Positions 36,364-44,997 of a stretch of DNA of 64,000 nt are shown here, one piece after another. The notes below the pieces were generated by a model. It had not been told where the DNA came from. It saw only the letters and a list, made by a program, of their open reading frames with translations, and ran no database searches. Location: NCBI RefSeq assembly GCF_900142215.1, contig NZ_FRAC01000015.1:1-64000 (forward strand). The letters are read 5' to 3'. A program made the translations under genes and the position numbers. How positions within the stretch are numbered: the stretch's first letter is position 1; every line of letters begins with the position of its first letter. The stretch comes from Anaerocolumna jejuensis DSM 15929 (GTDB taxonomy: Bacteria; Bacillota; Clostridia; Lachnospirales; Lachnospiraceae).

Positions 36364-38259
36364 ATGAAACAGTTTATAAAAGACAGGAAGCTTTTTATCA
36401 GAAGGCTTTTTCTGATATTACTTGATGCTATTCTTATAAATATGGCATCTTTTTTGGGACTTATCATTCGTTTTGACTTTCGAATCAGCCAGGTACCAAC
36501 AAACTATGCGGAAGCGGTGTTATCCTATACCTTAATAAATACGCTGGTCACAATCATAATTTTTGCGTTGTTCAGACTTTACAACAGTTTATGGAAATAC
36601 GCCGGAATAGACGAGTTGACAAACATCTTATTTGCCTGTGTAAGTGCCGGTGCCATTCAGCTGATTTTAATGCATTTCGTATTTAGAATACATGTGCCCA
36701 GAAGCTTTTACCCATCCAGTACCCTGTTTCTAATCTTTTTCATCAGCATGGGGCGCTTCTTCTACCGCTATATCAGAAGACTTTCCAGAAGAAATTTCGG
36801 AGCTGTAAAAGAACGTATTATGATTATTGGAGCAGGGGAAGCCGGAAGCTCCATTATCCGGGAAATTTCAGGAAGTGTCTATGTGAATGGAAGTGTCATT
36901 TGTGCCATTGACGATAACAAGGACAAAATGGGAAGCTACATTCAGGGAATCAAAGTAGTCGGTGACAGGAACAATGTTCTGGAGGCTGTTGAAAAATATG
37001 AAATAACCAGTATTATTGTAGCCATGCCTTCTGCCAGCAAGAGAGCAATTAGGGAAATACTTGAGATCTGCAAGCAAACAAACTGCCGGTTAAAATTACT
37101 GCCCGGTATGTATCAGCTTATTAATGAGGAAGTCAGTGTAACAGAGCTAAGAGATGTGGAAATCGATGACTTATTGGGAAGAGAGCCTGTAAAAATCGAT
37201 TTAGAGGAAGTAATGAATTATGTAAGCGGCAAGGTCGTTCTGGTAACAGGCGGCGGGGGCTCTATCGGCAGTGAGCTGTGCAGGCAGCTGGCAGGGCATA
37301 AACCAAAGCAGCTAATTATCCTTGATATTTACGAAAACAATGCCTATTCCATTGAGCAGGAGCTTAAAAGCACCCATCCGGACCTGAATCTGACCGTACT
37401 GATTGCATCCGTAAGGAATACAAAGCGGATTCATAAAATAATGGAGCGATACCACCCGGATATCATTTACCATGCAGCGGCCCACAAGCACGTTCCCTTA
37501 ATGGAGAACAGCCCTAACGAAGCAATCAAAAACAATGTGGGCGGTACCTATAAAATGGCAATGGCAGCCCATCTCTTCGGAGTAAAAAAATTCATCCTCA
37601 TTTCCTCCGATAAAGCAGTAAATCCCACAAATGTAATGGGTGCCTCCAAACGTATCTGCGAATTGATAATACAAGCTTTTCATAAGAAATCCAAAACTGA
37701 ATTCGTAGCTGTACGCTTTGGTAATGTCCTTGGAAGCAATGGCAGCGTAATCCCACTATTCAAGGAGCAGATTCAAAGAGGCGGTCCTGTAACGGTAACC
37801 CATCCTGACATCATCCGGTATTTTATGACCATTCCGGAAGCCGTATCCTTAGTCCTTCAAGCCGGTGCCTATGCAAAGGGCGGTGAAATCTTTATCCTGG
37901 ATATGGGGGAACCGATAAAAATAGCGGACCTGGCGAAAAATCTTATCCGCCTTTCCGGATATGAACCGGACAGAGATATCGAAATTGAGTATACCGGACT
38001 CCGTCCCGGTGAGAAATTATTTGAAGAGCTTCTCATGGAAGAGGAAGGCTTGTCTTCCACCAGTAATAAATTGATATTCATCGGGAAACAGATCGATATC
38101 GATGAAGAGGAATTTCTGGAAAAGGTATTGGAGCTGGACAAGGCTGCAAAGGAAGAGGTAGATGATATCAGAGAAAGAATCATGGAACTGGTACCTACTT
38201 ATCATCCTGATAACGCCGGAGCCATGCAATATGTGGCGGCGAGTAAAGAAAATACATAA
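36364..38259 (+). CDS. CapD/FlaA1-type nucleotide-sugar epimerase/dehydratase, membrane-anchored
   Basis: The frame opens at TTG 36352, but ATG 36364 follows GAGGTG and is preferred (631 residues). Four membrane helices occupy about residues 10-140. A first Rossmann domain follows (IMIIGAGEAGSSII). The catalytic short-chain dehydrogenase domain starts near 295 with VLVTGGGGSIGSELC, and its active site reads SSDKAVNPTNVMGASKR: Met-x3-Lys in place of Tyr-x3-Lys, as in WbpM/FlaA1-type UDP-GlcNAc 4,6-dehydratases. It should make a deoxy-amino-sugar precursor for surface polysaccharide or protein glycosylation. It is monocistronic, ended by the terminator at 38421. Confidence 0.92.
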   Translation: MKQFIKDRKLFIRRLFLILLDAILINMASFLGLIIRFDFRISQVPTNYAEAVLSYTLINTLVTIIIFALFRLYNSLWKYAGIDELTNILFACVSAGAIQLILMHFVFRIHVPRSFYPSSTLFLIFFISMGRFFYRYIRRLSRRNFGAVKERIMIIGAGEAGSSIIREISGSVYVNGSVICAIDDNKDKMGSYIQGIKVVGDRNNVLEAVEKYEITSIIVAMPSASKRAIREILEICKQTNCRLKLLPGMYQLINEEVSVTELRDVEIDDLLGREPVKIDLEEVMNYVSGKVVLVTGGGGSIGSELCRQLAGHKPKQLIILDIYENNAYSIEQELKSTHPDLNLTVLIASVRNTKRIHKIMERYHPDIIYHAAAHKHVPLMENSPNEAIKNNVGGTYKMAMAAHLFGVKKFILISSDKAVNPTNVMGASKRICELIIQAFHKKSKTEFVAVRFGNVLGSNGSVIPLFKEQIQRGGPVTVTHPDIIRYFMTIPEAVSLVLQAGAYAKGGEIFILDMGEPIKIADLAKNLIRLSGYEPDRDIEIEYTGLRPGEKLFEELLMEEEGLSSTSNKLIFIGKQIDIDEEEFLEKVLELDKAAKEEVDDIRERIMELVPTYHPDNAGAMQYVAASKENT

Positions 38260-38295
38260 TAATTTGATTGTTATAACGTTAGGTTTGTTGAATGG

Positions 38296-38364
38296 ATATT
38301 TGGGTTATAAAAATACACTCAGCTCCGTGAAAGTCACGACCTTGCATTTTTATAACCCAGATAT
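38296..38364. repeat. Long inverted repeat with nested hairpin
   Basis: Two 21-base arms (38296-38316 and 38344-38364) pair at 19 of 21 positions around a 27-base loop. The loop itself contains CGTGA/TCACG. It lies about 35 bases after the epimerase/dehydratase stop, upstream of a separate terminator. It could be a small mobile palindrome, an mRNA-stabilising structure or part of a small RNA. Confidence 0.8.
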
Positions 38365-38420
38365 CAAAGATATAGGCTGAGATATTTTATAAATCCAAAT
38401 CAATAGTTGCAATATAAAAA

Positions 38421-38473
38421 AACCATAAAGCATTGATGACAAAACTTTCGGCATCAATGCTTTATGGTTTTTA
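38421..38473. terminator. Bidirectional rho-independent terminator
   Basis: A 17-bp perfect stem (AACCATAAAGCATTGAT with ATCAATGCTTTATGGTT) is flanked by an A-run on the left and a T-run on the right. It can end both the plus-strand epimerase gene and the minus-strand arginase-like gene. Confidence 0.9.
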
Positions 38474-38494
38474 ATTCAATATTCCAAGGTTATT

Positions 38495-38553
38495 CATTAG
38501 TTTGTTTTTATTAATTTGTTTTTATTAGCTTGTTTTTATTAGTTTCTTACTTA
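38495..38553. repeat. 14-bp tandem repeat after the arginase-like stop
   Basis: Three to four copies of a 14-base unit (coding-strand CTAATAAAAACAAA and variants) begin within about 20 bases of the TAG at 38569. The unit resembles the final codons and stop of the gene (AAAATAAACTAG), and each copy adds another stop-like TAA/TAG. Confidence 0.75.
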
Positions 38554-38568
38554 CTAGCTGGTTACTCA

Positions 38569-39360
38569 CTAGTTTATTTTCCAGAGCAGGTTGCTTTCCG
38601 TATTCAAATAACATTCCAACAGAAGCCTGTTTATTTTATCATGCATTTTATAATACTGACCGGCAAGTATGCTTTCCTTTTCTTTGCTATATTCCCGGTA
38701 AATGTATTCACCGCATACATCCATACCCAGGACAGGGCAGTTTCCCAGTATCGTCTCAAGAGCTTCCTCCAGCTTATCGATAGTAACATTTCCCTGGTCC
38801 CAGTTGGTTTTAACGGTTTTCTCAGTAAGGATATCCTTATCAACAGAAATATAGACAGGTTCCTTCAAGGAGGTTTGAAAGAATCCTTTCCAATTATCTC
38901 CTGCCATGAATTTTTCTTCACTGATCCATATTAGCTTTTTATGTTTCTCGCGCCCTGCAAAATAACATACCTTCTCCGGCATGCCAATAAGATAAATCTT
39001 AACCAGATTCGGACAGGTAACCAGTAAATTCCTTACCCATGACCCGCATGACAGGATATCTCCAAATGCCGGAGGCTGCATATCCGTATGATGGTCAAAT
39101 ACGATTAAGGAAAAAGGCCTGGTCAGCTTAGCCGTCCAAAATTTTGTAGTATAATGATAATTCCCGGAATCGATAAAGTGAATACCGTAGGGAGTATAGC
39201 TTTTCAGTATGCCCGTTAGCTTTCCCTGGGCAGCTTCATCACAGTAACAGTTGGTTCCTCTGATGTCTTTTAGCTCTATCCATTGGTAATCCATATCTTT
39301 GTAAAAGCTTTCCTTTTCATAGATACCGGAAAAATTCATTATTGTAACTGATTTTGTCAA
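38569..39360 (-). CDS. Arginase/deacetylase-fold (UPF0489-like) protein
   Basis: This 263-residue protein carries the metal-binding pattern of the arginase/agmatinase/formiminoglutamase fold: FDHHTD near residue 92, ISVDKDIL near 172, and a closing GMDVCGEY segment. Its short length and the opening NFSGIYE suggest the UPF0489 branch rather than true arginase. It starts at TTG 39360 behind AAAGGAAG; the first ATG (39339) has no ribosome site. A sigma-A promoter lies upstream. The substrate is unknown. Confidence 0.75.
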   Translation of the reverse strand: MTKSVTIMNFSGIYEKESFYKDMDYQWIELKDIRGTNCYCDEAAQGKLTGILKSYTPYGIHFIDSGNYHYTTKFWTAKLTRPFSLIVFDHHTDMQPPAFGDILSCGSWVRNLLVTCPNLVKIYLIGMPEKVCYFAGREKHKKLIWISEEKFMAGDNWKGFFQTSLKEPVYISVDKDILTEKTVKTNWDQGNVTIDKLEEALETILGNCPVLGMDVCGEYIYREYSKEKESILAGQYYKMHDKINRLLLECYLNTESNLLWKIN

Positions 39361-39401
39361 TACAATACACTTCCTTTTACGGTACTTTACAACTACATTA
39401 C

Positions 39402-39430
39402 ATTATACTCCAAAATTTAAGACATCTCAA
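39402..39430 (-). promoter_or_regulatory. Predicted sigma-A promoter of the arginase-like gene
   Basis: On the minus strand TTGAGA (39425-39430) and a perfect TATAAT (39402-39407) are 17 bases apart, about 40 bases before the TTG start at 39360. Confidence 0.7.
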
Positions 39431-39528
39431 TCCTTCTGAGTATCTTTGTAAAATATATCCGGGGTGTTATATCAGACACCTCAAGGTATTTCATGCCGGC
39501 ATGTCTTGTACTGCTGCAACGGAATATT

Positions 39529-41250
39529 TTATTTGTAGGTAAGCAAAAACTCCAGTGCTGTATTCTCTTTCCGCTCCCTGGTTTTCAGACCTATCCGGTA
39601 AGCTTCTCTCAGCTCCCCGTAGTGATTCTCAACAGACAGCTCCTCCAGGGAATATTCCAGCAGATTTTCTCCATAGGATAAGACCAGCTGCCCTTTTTCT
39701 CCTGATATAACAATCCTGCCATCTTCTAAAAGCGTTGGACGGATATAGCTGATAAAGCTTTCTTCCATGGTAGCAGCTTCTGCTGCGCTTACCGTATCTT
39801 TTAAATGAATGCACCCTTTTGCCATATCTGAGATTACCGTACGCTTCAGGCTTTTCAGCTCCGGAATTGGATACAGCCTGGCAAGCTCCAGCGTTATTCC
39901 GGCTAAATCTCCCTTTACCGTAACCTGCTCCACAAGGCACTCTTCCGCAGTAGGAACCTGCTCCAGCCCCTGGATAAGAGGCAGATTATGATAGCGTGAC
40001 CTGGTATGTACATGTTCATAGCGTTTCTCACCAAAATAATCCGCCGTATACCTGCCTGCTCCCAAATCAGCGAGAAGCAGCTCTCCGTCCATGGCAAATA
40101 CAAAGCTGCCGGTGTCATTATGATTGTGCTGTTCCTGATTATTTCCGCCCTTAATGGCGAAAAAGCAGCCGTCCTGCCTTTGAAGGAGCCATTGGCGGTT
40201 TTCCAGATAGACTGCTTTCTTTCCCAGTTCCCTATGAAATATCCGGCTGTCCGTCCACCAAAGGTCCCGGCTGATATGGGCAAAGCGGAAGCAATGGTCA
40301 AAATCAAAGGGTGTAATTTGTATACAGGCAGGCATTTCCACTGCATATTCCTGCTGCAGATAGGACAATAACCCCGTAGGAAGGAGGGTTCTGTCCGGCA
40401 CATCCGAAAATGGAACAAAGGAACCTTCACTCATTTGAACAAGGCTTGGAAATTCCGCCAATTTTTTCAGCTTTCCAAAGTCCTCCTCATTCAAATGGAA
40501 TTTTGCATCCAGTTCCTTTCTCATGGCAATATAATAGGTGTAATAGCCATATCCATAGACCCAGTATCCGATTCCCTCTTCGCAGGCCCCGTCCTCGCCA
40601 AAGCTATTCAAATAATGTACCAGGCCCCGGTCAACTTTATTAAGAAGCTGCTCTCTTCGCTGGCCCTCCTCTAACAATAATGCCGCCATACCGATAGAAC
40701 CGCAGCAAACAGCGCACCAATTGCTTTGCGCCGTCTCCCACCACCAGCTTTTCTCAAGGAAGGGTTCAAAAATACGTTCGGAGATCTGCCTTCTGATATG
40801 TCCCTGTATAAACGGATGGATAATATCCGAATGAATGGATAAAAGCTCGGCAAGAGTATCCGCTGTTTCCGCCGCAAATAAATCTATCTGAAACCCGGGA
40901 CTTTCCAAAAAGCCATTCTTATCCTGCGGAAGGTGGGCGGCTAAACACCAGGAAAATTCATTTGTGACCGACCATATAAGCTCCTGGAAGTAATTCCGTA
41001 TTTCTCCGTAATTATCTTCCGTTTTCTGATGATACTGGAGGTACAAGCCAAAGGCTGCCAGTTGTTTTCTTCTTTCAAAATAAACTGCCTCTGATTCTGC
41101 CCTGCTGCCCTGTTCAATATATCTTTGATACCCGGAAAAGAGAGGCTGGGGGATACTCCCGCCGGCCGCCTGCTTTACATATTCATCAATTTGCTTTCTT
41201 AAGCTTAGGGTATCCTCACTGCTTTCCCATCCCTGTCTTCTCATTGCCAT
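39529..41250 (-). CDS. Heparinase II/III-family polysaccharide lyase-like protein
   Basis: This 573-residue protein has an N-terminal alpha-helical toroid (about 1-320) and a C-terminal beta-sandwich typical of heparinase II/III-like lyases. The family stretch GGNNQEQHNHNDTGSFVF lies at about 370-390, followed by LLADLGAGRYTADYF and the YHNLPLIQG motif. Such enzymes cleave uronic-acid glycans by beta-elimination. There is no signal peptide, so it probably acts on imported unsaturated or uronic oligosaccharides. It is the last gene in the polysaccharide locus, 91 bp after the histidine kinase. Confidence 0.85.
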   Translation of the reverse strand: MAMRRQGWESSEDTLSLRKQIDEYVKQAAGGSIPQPLFSGYQRYIEQGSRAESEAVYFERRKQLAAFGLYLQYHQKTEDNYGEIRNYFQELIWSVTNEFSWCLAAHLPQDKNGFLESPGFQIDLFAAETADTLAELLSIHSDIIHPFIQGHIRRQISERIFEPFLEKSWWWETAQSNWCAVCCGSIGMAALLLEEGQRREQLLNKVDRGLVHYLNSFGEDGACEEGIGYWVYGYGYYTYYIAMRKELDAKFHLNEEDFGKLKKLAEFPSLVQMSEGSFVPFSDVPDRTLLPTGLLSYLQQEYAVEMPACIQITPFDFDHCFRFAHISRDLWWTDSRIFHRELGKKAVYLENRQWLLQRQDGCFFAIKGGNNQEQHNHNDTGSFVFAMDGELLLADLGAGRYTADYFGEKRYEHVHTRSRYHNLPLIQGLEQVPTAEECLVEQVTVKGDLAGITLELARLYPIPELKSLKRTVISDMAKGCIHLKDTVSAAEAATMEESFISYIRPTLLEDGRIVISGEKGQLVLSYGENLLEYSLEELSVENHYGELREAYRIGLKTRERKENTALEFLLTYK

Positions 41251-41341
41251 GCACCTGCCTTTGTTCTTTTCTTTATGATTGAAATACCAATATCCTTCAT
41301 AACTAATATCGGTAGAATCACCCTTCTCCTGCTTCAGGCTC

Positions 41342-43153
41342 TCATTGTAAATTTACTAAAGGAATCCTTATTATAACAGAGGTCCCAAGGTTCTTCCGGG
41401 ATTCTATTAAAACTCCGTATTCCTTGCCAAATACGATTTTAATCCGTTGATTGACGTTATATATTCCAATGTGGTCTTCTGCCAGACTGGACCTGTCATT
41501 TAACTTCTGATTAATCTCATTTACCAGTACCTGCTCCATACCAACACCGTTATCCCTTACCGTAAATACAATATCAAGACCGTTTATCTCACCCCGGATC
41601 TTGAGCAGTCCTCCTGTACCCTTTGGCTTTATACCGTGGTATACGGCATTCTCAATGATTGGCTGCAAGCAGATCTTTATGATGGAATACGGCTTTATTG
41701 CTTCGTCAATTTCCCATCTGGCTTGAAAGACATCCCCATACCGCAGTGCAAGGATATCCAGGTAGTTTTTGGTATTCTCTATTTCCTGGTCAATGGAAAT
41801 GATATAATCGCCCATATAAACATTATTCCGAAACAGCTGCGCCAAACTGTTCACTGCTTTTGATACCTTATTATCACCCTTTGCCAGGTCAAAGGCCATC
41901 CAGTTGATTGTCTCTAAGGTATTATACAGAAAATGGGGATTAATCTGGGATTGCAGCATGGCAAACTGGGACTGCTCCAGCAGCTTTAATTTACTGTCCA
42001 GCTCATCCTTCATTTTCTCATTAGTCTTTATCTGCTTTAAAATGGTGCTGATAATATATCTGAGCTCATTCAGTCTTGCCTTCCTGGAATCATCGTAGGT
42101 ATTAAATCTTTCCGGTTCCTCTAATACTCCTATTATCTCCGCCACCGGCTTGTAGCTTCGAATGGCTGTAAAATAAGCAAATATCAGGCTTAATACTACT
42201 AAAAGTATACTCAGTATGATAATTTGCAGCTTCAGCTGATCCAGCTTATTCTGATAATGCAGCATGGAGGTCATACTGAGATAGGTAAACCCAAACTTGG
42301 CAGATGGTATGACTGACACGATAGAATTAATCCCGTCTATATTTTTGATTACAGAACCGGAGCTGCCGCTTTTGATGATACTTTTAAAATAGGGGATATC
42401 CTTCACGGCTCTTCCGAATTGTTTTTCTTCACTGGACATAATGACCTTACCGGTATTGTTAATCATATAAATATCACTTTGATTCTGGTATTTCTCCGTG
42501 GTAATGATATTATGCAGCTTCTCACTGTTGATATTTAAAACAACCGCTCCCCTCTTCACTTTATCAATGAAAATGGGCTTAATAATGGTTATCAGCCTGG
42601 GGTAGTTATCGTTCTTCAGCCTGGGGATGGTACTGCCGGAAACATCCTCGCTTCTGTTATATTCCTCCATCCAGGAGATATCCTTTAATCTCTTGATCGG
42701 GCTTTTTCTTTCCCCGATATATACGGATTGGTTGTATTCGGAATAAACATAGATGGAATCTATATACTTATAAATCAGGGGAAGGGCCTTTACCAACCGG
42801 GTAAATTCCTTCATGGATTCACTGTTTATATTGGTAAACCAGTCATTTACCATGAACATCTGGACATTGTCATTATAGGAGATATAGGTGCACAGCATGT
42901 CACAGTCGCTTAATATACTGTCTGAAATATCCCTTACCCCATAAAGCAGAGAGTTATTCTCTGTAATAATTTCCTGTTTTGCCACATGTTCCATATTCCT
43001 GTAATACAAGTCACTGAGTATAAAGAATGGAATGGAAAACATGATAAAAATCAGCAGAAATGTCCGGATGAACATGCTGTTGAACTTATAATTTTTTATA
43101 TATGACCATGTGTTATTTTTCTTCTTCACCTTATGCCCCCTATGCATGCCCAT
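41342..43153 (-). CDS. YesM-type sensor histidine kinase
   Basis: This 603-residue kinase has a membrane helix at about 29-50, an extracellular sensor domain to about 300, and a second helix at about 305-327. The His_kinase box carries the phospho-acceptor histidine in QSQINPHFLYNTLETINW. The ATPase domain shows IIENAVYHGI, VRDNGVGM and GIYNVNQRI. It is the LytS/YesM branch, usually sensing carbohydrate availability together with a binding protein. ATG 43153 is used here; a GTG at 43129 behind AGGGGG is an alternative start. It follows its response regulator by 45 bp. Confidence 0.93.
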   Translation of the reverse strand: MGMHRGHKVKKKNNTWSYIKNYKFNSMFIRTFLLIFIMFSIPFFILSDLYYRNMEHVAKQEIITENNSLLYGVRDISDSILSDCDMLCTYISYNDNVQMFMVNDWFTNINSESMKEFTRLVKALPLIYKYIDSIYVYSEYNQSVYIGERKSPIKRLKDISWMEEYNRSEDVSGSTIPRLKNDNYPRLITIIKPIFIDKVKRGAVVLNINSEKLHNIITTEKYQNQSDIYMINNTGKVIMSSEEKQFGRAVKDIPYFKSIIKSGSSGSVIKNIDGINSIVSVIPSAKFGFTYLSMTSMLHYQNKLDQLKLQIIILSILLVVLSLIFAYFTAIRSYKPVAEIIGVLEEPERFNTYDDSRKARLNELRYIISTILKQIKTNEKMKDELDSKLKLLEQSQFAMLQSQINPHFLYNTLETINWMAFDLAKGDNKVSKAVNSLAQLFRNNVYMGDYIISIDQEIENTKNYLDILALRYGDVFQARWEIDEAIKPYSIIKICLQPIIENAVYHGIKPKGTGGLLKIRGEINGLDIVFTVRDNGVGMEQVLVNEINQKLNDRSSLAEDHIGIYNVNQRIKIVFGKEYGVLIESRKNLGTSVIIRIPLVNLQ

Positions 43154-43198
43154 AGTACGCCTTCATCTTGTGCCAGGTATTACCCGGGCACAAGCTTA

Positions 43199-44233
43199 TC
43201 AACAGCTGATAAACCTGCGTGCATAATCCTTTGGCGTATAATTGTAGTATTCCTTGAATATCCGTGTAAAATAACTGGGGTCATGATACCCGCAGGCTTC
43301 GCTGATTTCCGTTACCTTTTTATTTTTCCGCAGCAGTTTTACCGCCTGTTCCATCCGGACTCTCAACAGGTAATTGCTAAAGGTCTCACCTGTCTGCTTT
43401 TTAAAAAATCTGCTGAAATATACCGTACTGAAGAACATTTTATCGGCAACATCCTGCAGGGAGATATCCTCCTGCAAATGCTCCTGGACATACTCCTTTA
43501 TATCCTGCAGGAGAAATACATTGGGTGCTTCCTCTTCCACTAGCAGCAGGTGGAATACCTTCTCAAGGATATCAAGAGCACTGCCCTTTACTTCCTTTAC
43601 GCTTTCCAGCGATAACAGCTGATTTAGATTAAATTTTTCAGCAGTTATCTGGATTTTCAGATATAAATTGAACTTGTCAAAGATGATTTCAAATAAGTCA
43701 TAAAAATACTGTTTTATTTTAGATATGGGACAATCCTTGACATCCTCAAAGACGGACAGCAGAATATCCTGCGCTTCCTTCTTTTTATTGGATAAAATAT
43801 TGGAGTAGAGCAGCTTGATTTTATCCATAAAAAGTACCTGGTCTTTTCTGGATTTGTCCTGATCCAGTTCGCTTTTCATATTTGCCAGCACATCCTTGAA
43901 TTCCGTAAAATTTGTAGGCTTCAGGATGTAATATTTTACGCCGTATTGGATGGCCGACCTGGCGTATTCGAATTCACGGTAACCGCTCAATAAAATCACT
44001 TTAATGGAAGGCCTGTTTTCAAATATATATTTTGCAAGATCTATACCGGATACATGGGTCATCTTTATATCCGATATCACTAAATCAATGTCATTTGTTT
44101 TGAAATAGTCTATTGCTTCTGCACCGTCACCGAAGCTGTTCAAAACCTCAAAATCTTTCATTTCAGAATTGATGAAATGCGTAATCCCACTACGTATTAC
44201 TAGTTCGTCATCTACTACGATTACCCTATACAT
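43199..44233 (-). CDS. YesN-type response regulator with AraC output domain
   Basis: This 344-residue protein has an N-terminal receiver domain (DDE at 8-10, phospho-acceptor Asp55 in VISDIKM, Lys in ILKPTN) and a helical linker. Its C-terminal AraC DNA-binding domain (about 245-342) includes EDISLQDVADKMFFSTVYFSRFFKKQTGETF and VTEISEACGYHDPSYFTRIFKEYY. It is paired with the YesM-type kinase downstream and most likely activates the polysaccharide transporter and enzyme genes at 44998-58490. Confidence 0.93.
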   Translation of the reverse strand: MYRVIVVDDELVIRSGITHFINSEMKDFEVLNSFGDGAEAIDYFKTNDIDLVISDIKMTHVSGIDLAKYIFENRPSIKVILLSGYREFEYARSAIQYGVKYYILKPTNFTEFKDVLANMKSELDQDKSRKDQVLFMDKIKLLYSNILSNKKKEAQDILLSVFEDVKDCPISKIKQYFYDLFEIIFDKFNLYLKIQITAEKFNLNQLLSLESVKEVKGSALDILEKVFHLLLVEEEAPNVFLLQDIKEYVQEHLQEDISLQDVADKMFFSTVYFSRFFKKQTGETFSNYLLRVRMEQAVKLLRKNKKVTEISEACGYHDPSYFTRIFKEYYNYTPKDYARRFISC

Positions 44234-44291
44234 ACCTCATCTCCTCGTTGAGAGCTGCTGATTTTAGCATGGTTAAAAATGCTCTGTAAAT

Positions 44292-44320
44292 ACTATAGCA
44301 CACTGAAAAATACAAGTAAA
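44292..44320 (-). promoter_or_regulatory. Predicted promoter of the two-component regulator genes
   Basis: On the minus strand TTTACT (44315-44320) and TATAGT (44292-44297) are 17 bases apart, with a TG near the extended -10 position. The start codon of the response regulator is about 60 bases further. Confidence 0.5.
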
Positions 44321-44401
44321 CCTTATGTCAGGGCCGGGCCTTTGGAAAGGCAGGAATATAGTGAAAGTGTCTTGGGCAGGGTCCTGATTTTGGGAGTGGA
44401 C

Positions 44402-44633
44402 GATGATTTTGACTTACCTTTTAACATTTTCTCGTTCAGTGTCCCAAATTCCACTAAAATGCCGGCAGCTGTGACTGGCAGATTAAATTATACCAAACTC
44501 GCTGTTAAGGTAGTAAGGCTGCAAGGCTGTGAGCTCAGACAATGGTATAATTTAATCTAGTCACAGCTGCCGCCATTTAAGTGTCATTAGGGACGCTTCA
44601 ATAGGAAATGTTAAAAGGTAAGTCAAAATCATC
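44402..44633. repeat. 232-bp imperfect palindrome (MITE-like)
   Basis: Outer arms of about 28 bases (44402-44430 and 44605-44633, beginning GATGATTTTGACTTACC) are nearly perfect inverted copies. Inner arms (GGCAGCTGTGACT...TTATACCA near 44463-44495 and its inverse near 44541-44572) pair again, with one 3-base insertion on the left. The centre is an unpaired loop of about 45 bases. No transposase is encoded. It could be a palindromic miniature inverted-repeat element or a long structured RNA. I see no clear target-site duplication. Confidence 0.8.
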
Positions 44634-44997
44634 TGGTTACTTACTATAATATTTTTGCTGCATTTTGTGATGTTAATACTTTTTTACTTGAAAATATATG
44701 ATTTAAATATATATTGCTTAAAAAATATGATTAAAAAATGTAATTTAAAAATATTGATTAAAGATATGATTAAAAATATTGTTTGAAATATAAAGCTAAA
44801 AATGTATTTAAGTATAATTAAAAGTATAGTTTAAAAGTTTATTTTAAAAATACGTTCTTAAATATGTTTTAATATTTTAATTCTAATAGTTGAATTGCTC
44901 TGAGAGCCCTCTTCCTTCGGCATTTATAATCTAAAAAATATATTACTAGAATTACATAGTTCTAATTCTATAGTCAAAATATCTGGTATTTAACCTT
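44634..44997. other. Low-complexity AT-rich region after the GH94-like gene
   Basis: About 360 bases, mostly A and T, made of drifting ATATGATTAAAAA-like motifs over 44690-44880, with no open frame. A weak hairpin (TAGAATTA/TAATTCTA-type, about 44948-44971) lies near the GH94-like stop and may end that transcript. Confidence 0.6.

Noticed and set aside
44279..44560. A 93-codon plus-strand frame in the palindrome
   Set aside because: It covers only half of the palindrome, has no ribosome site and no recognisable protein features.
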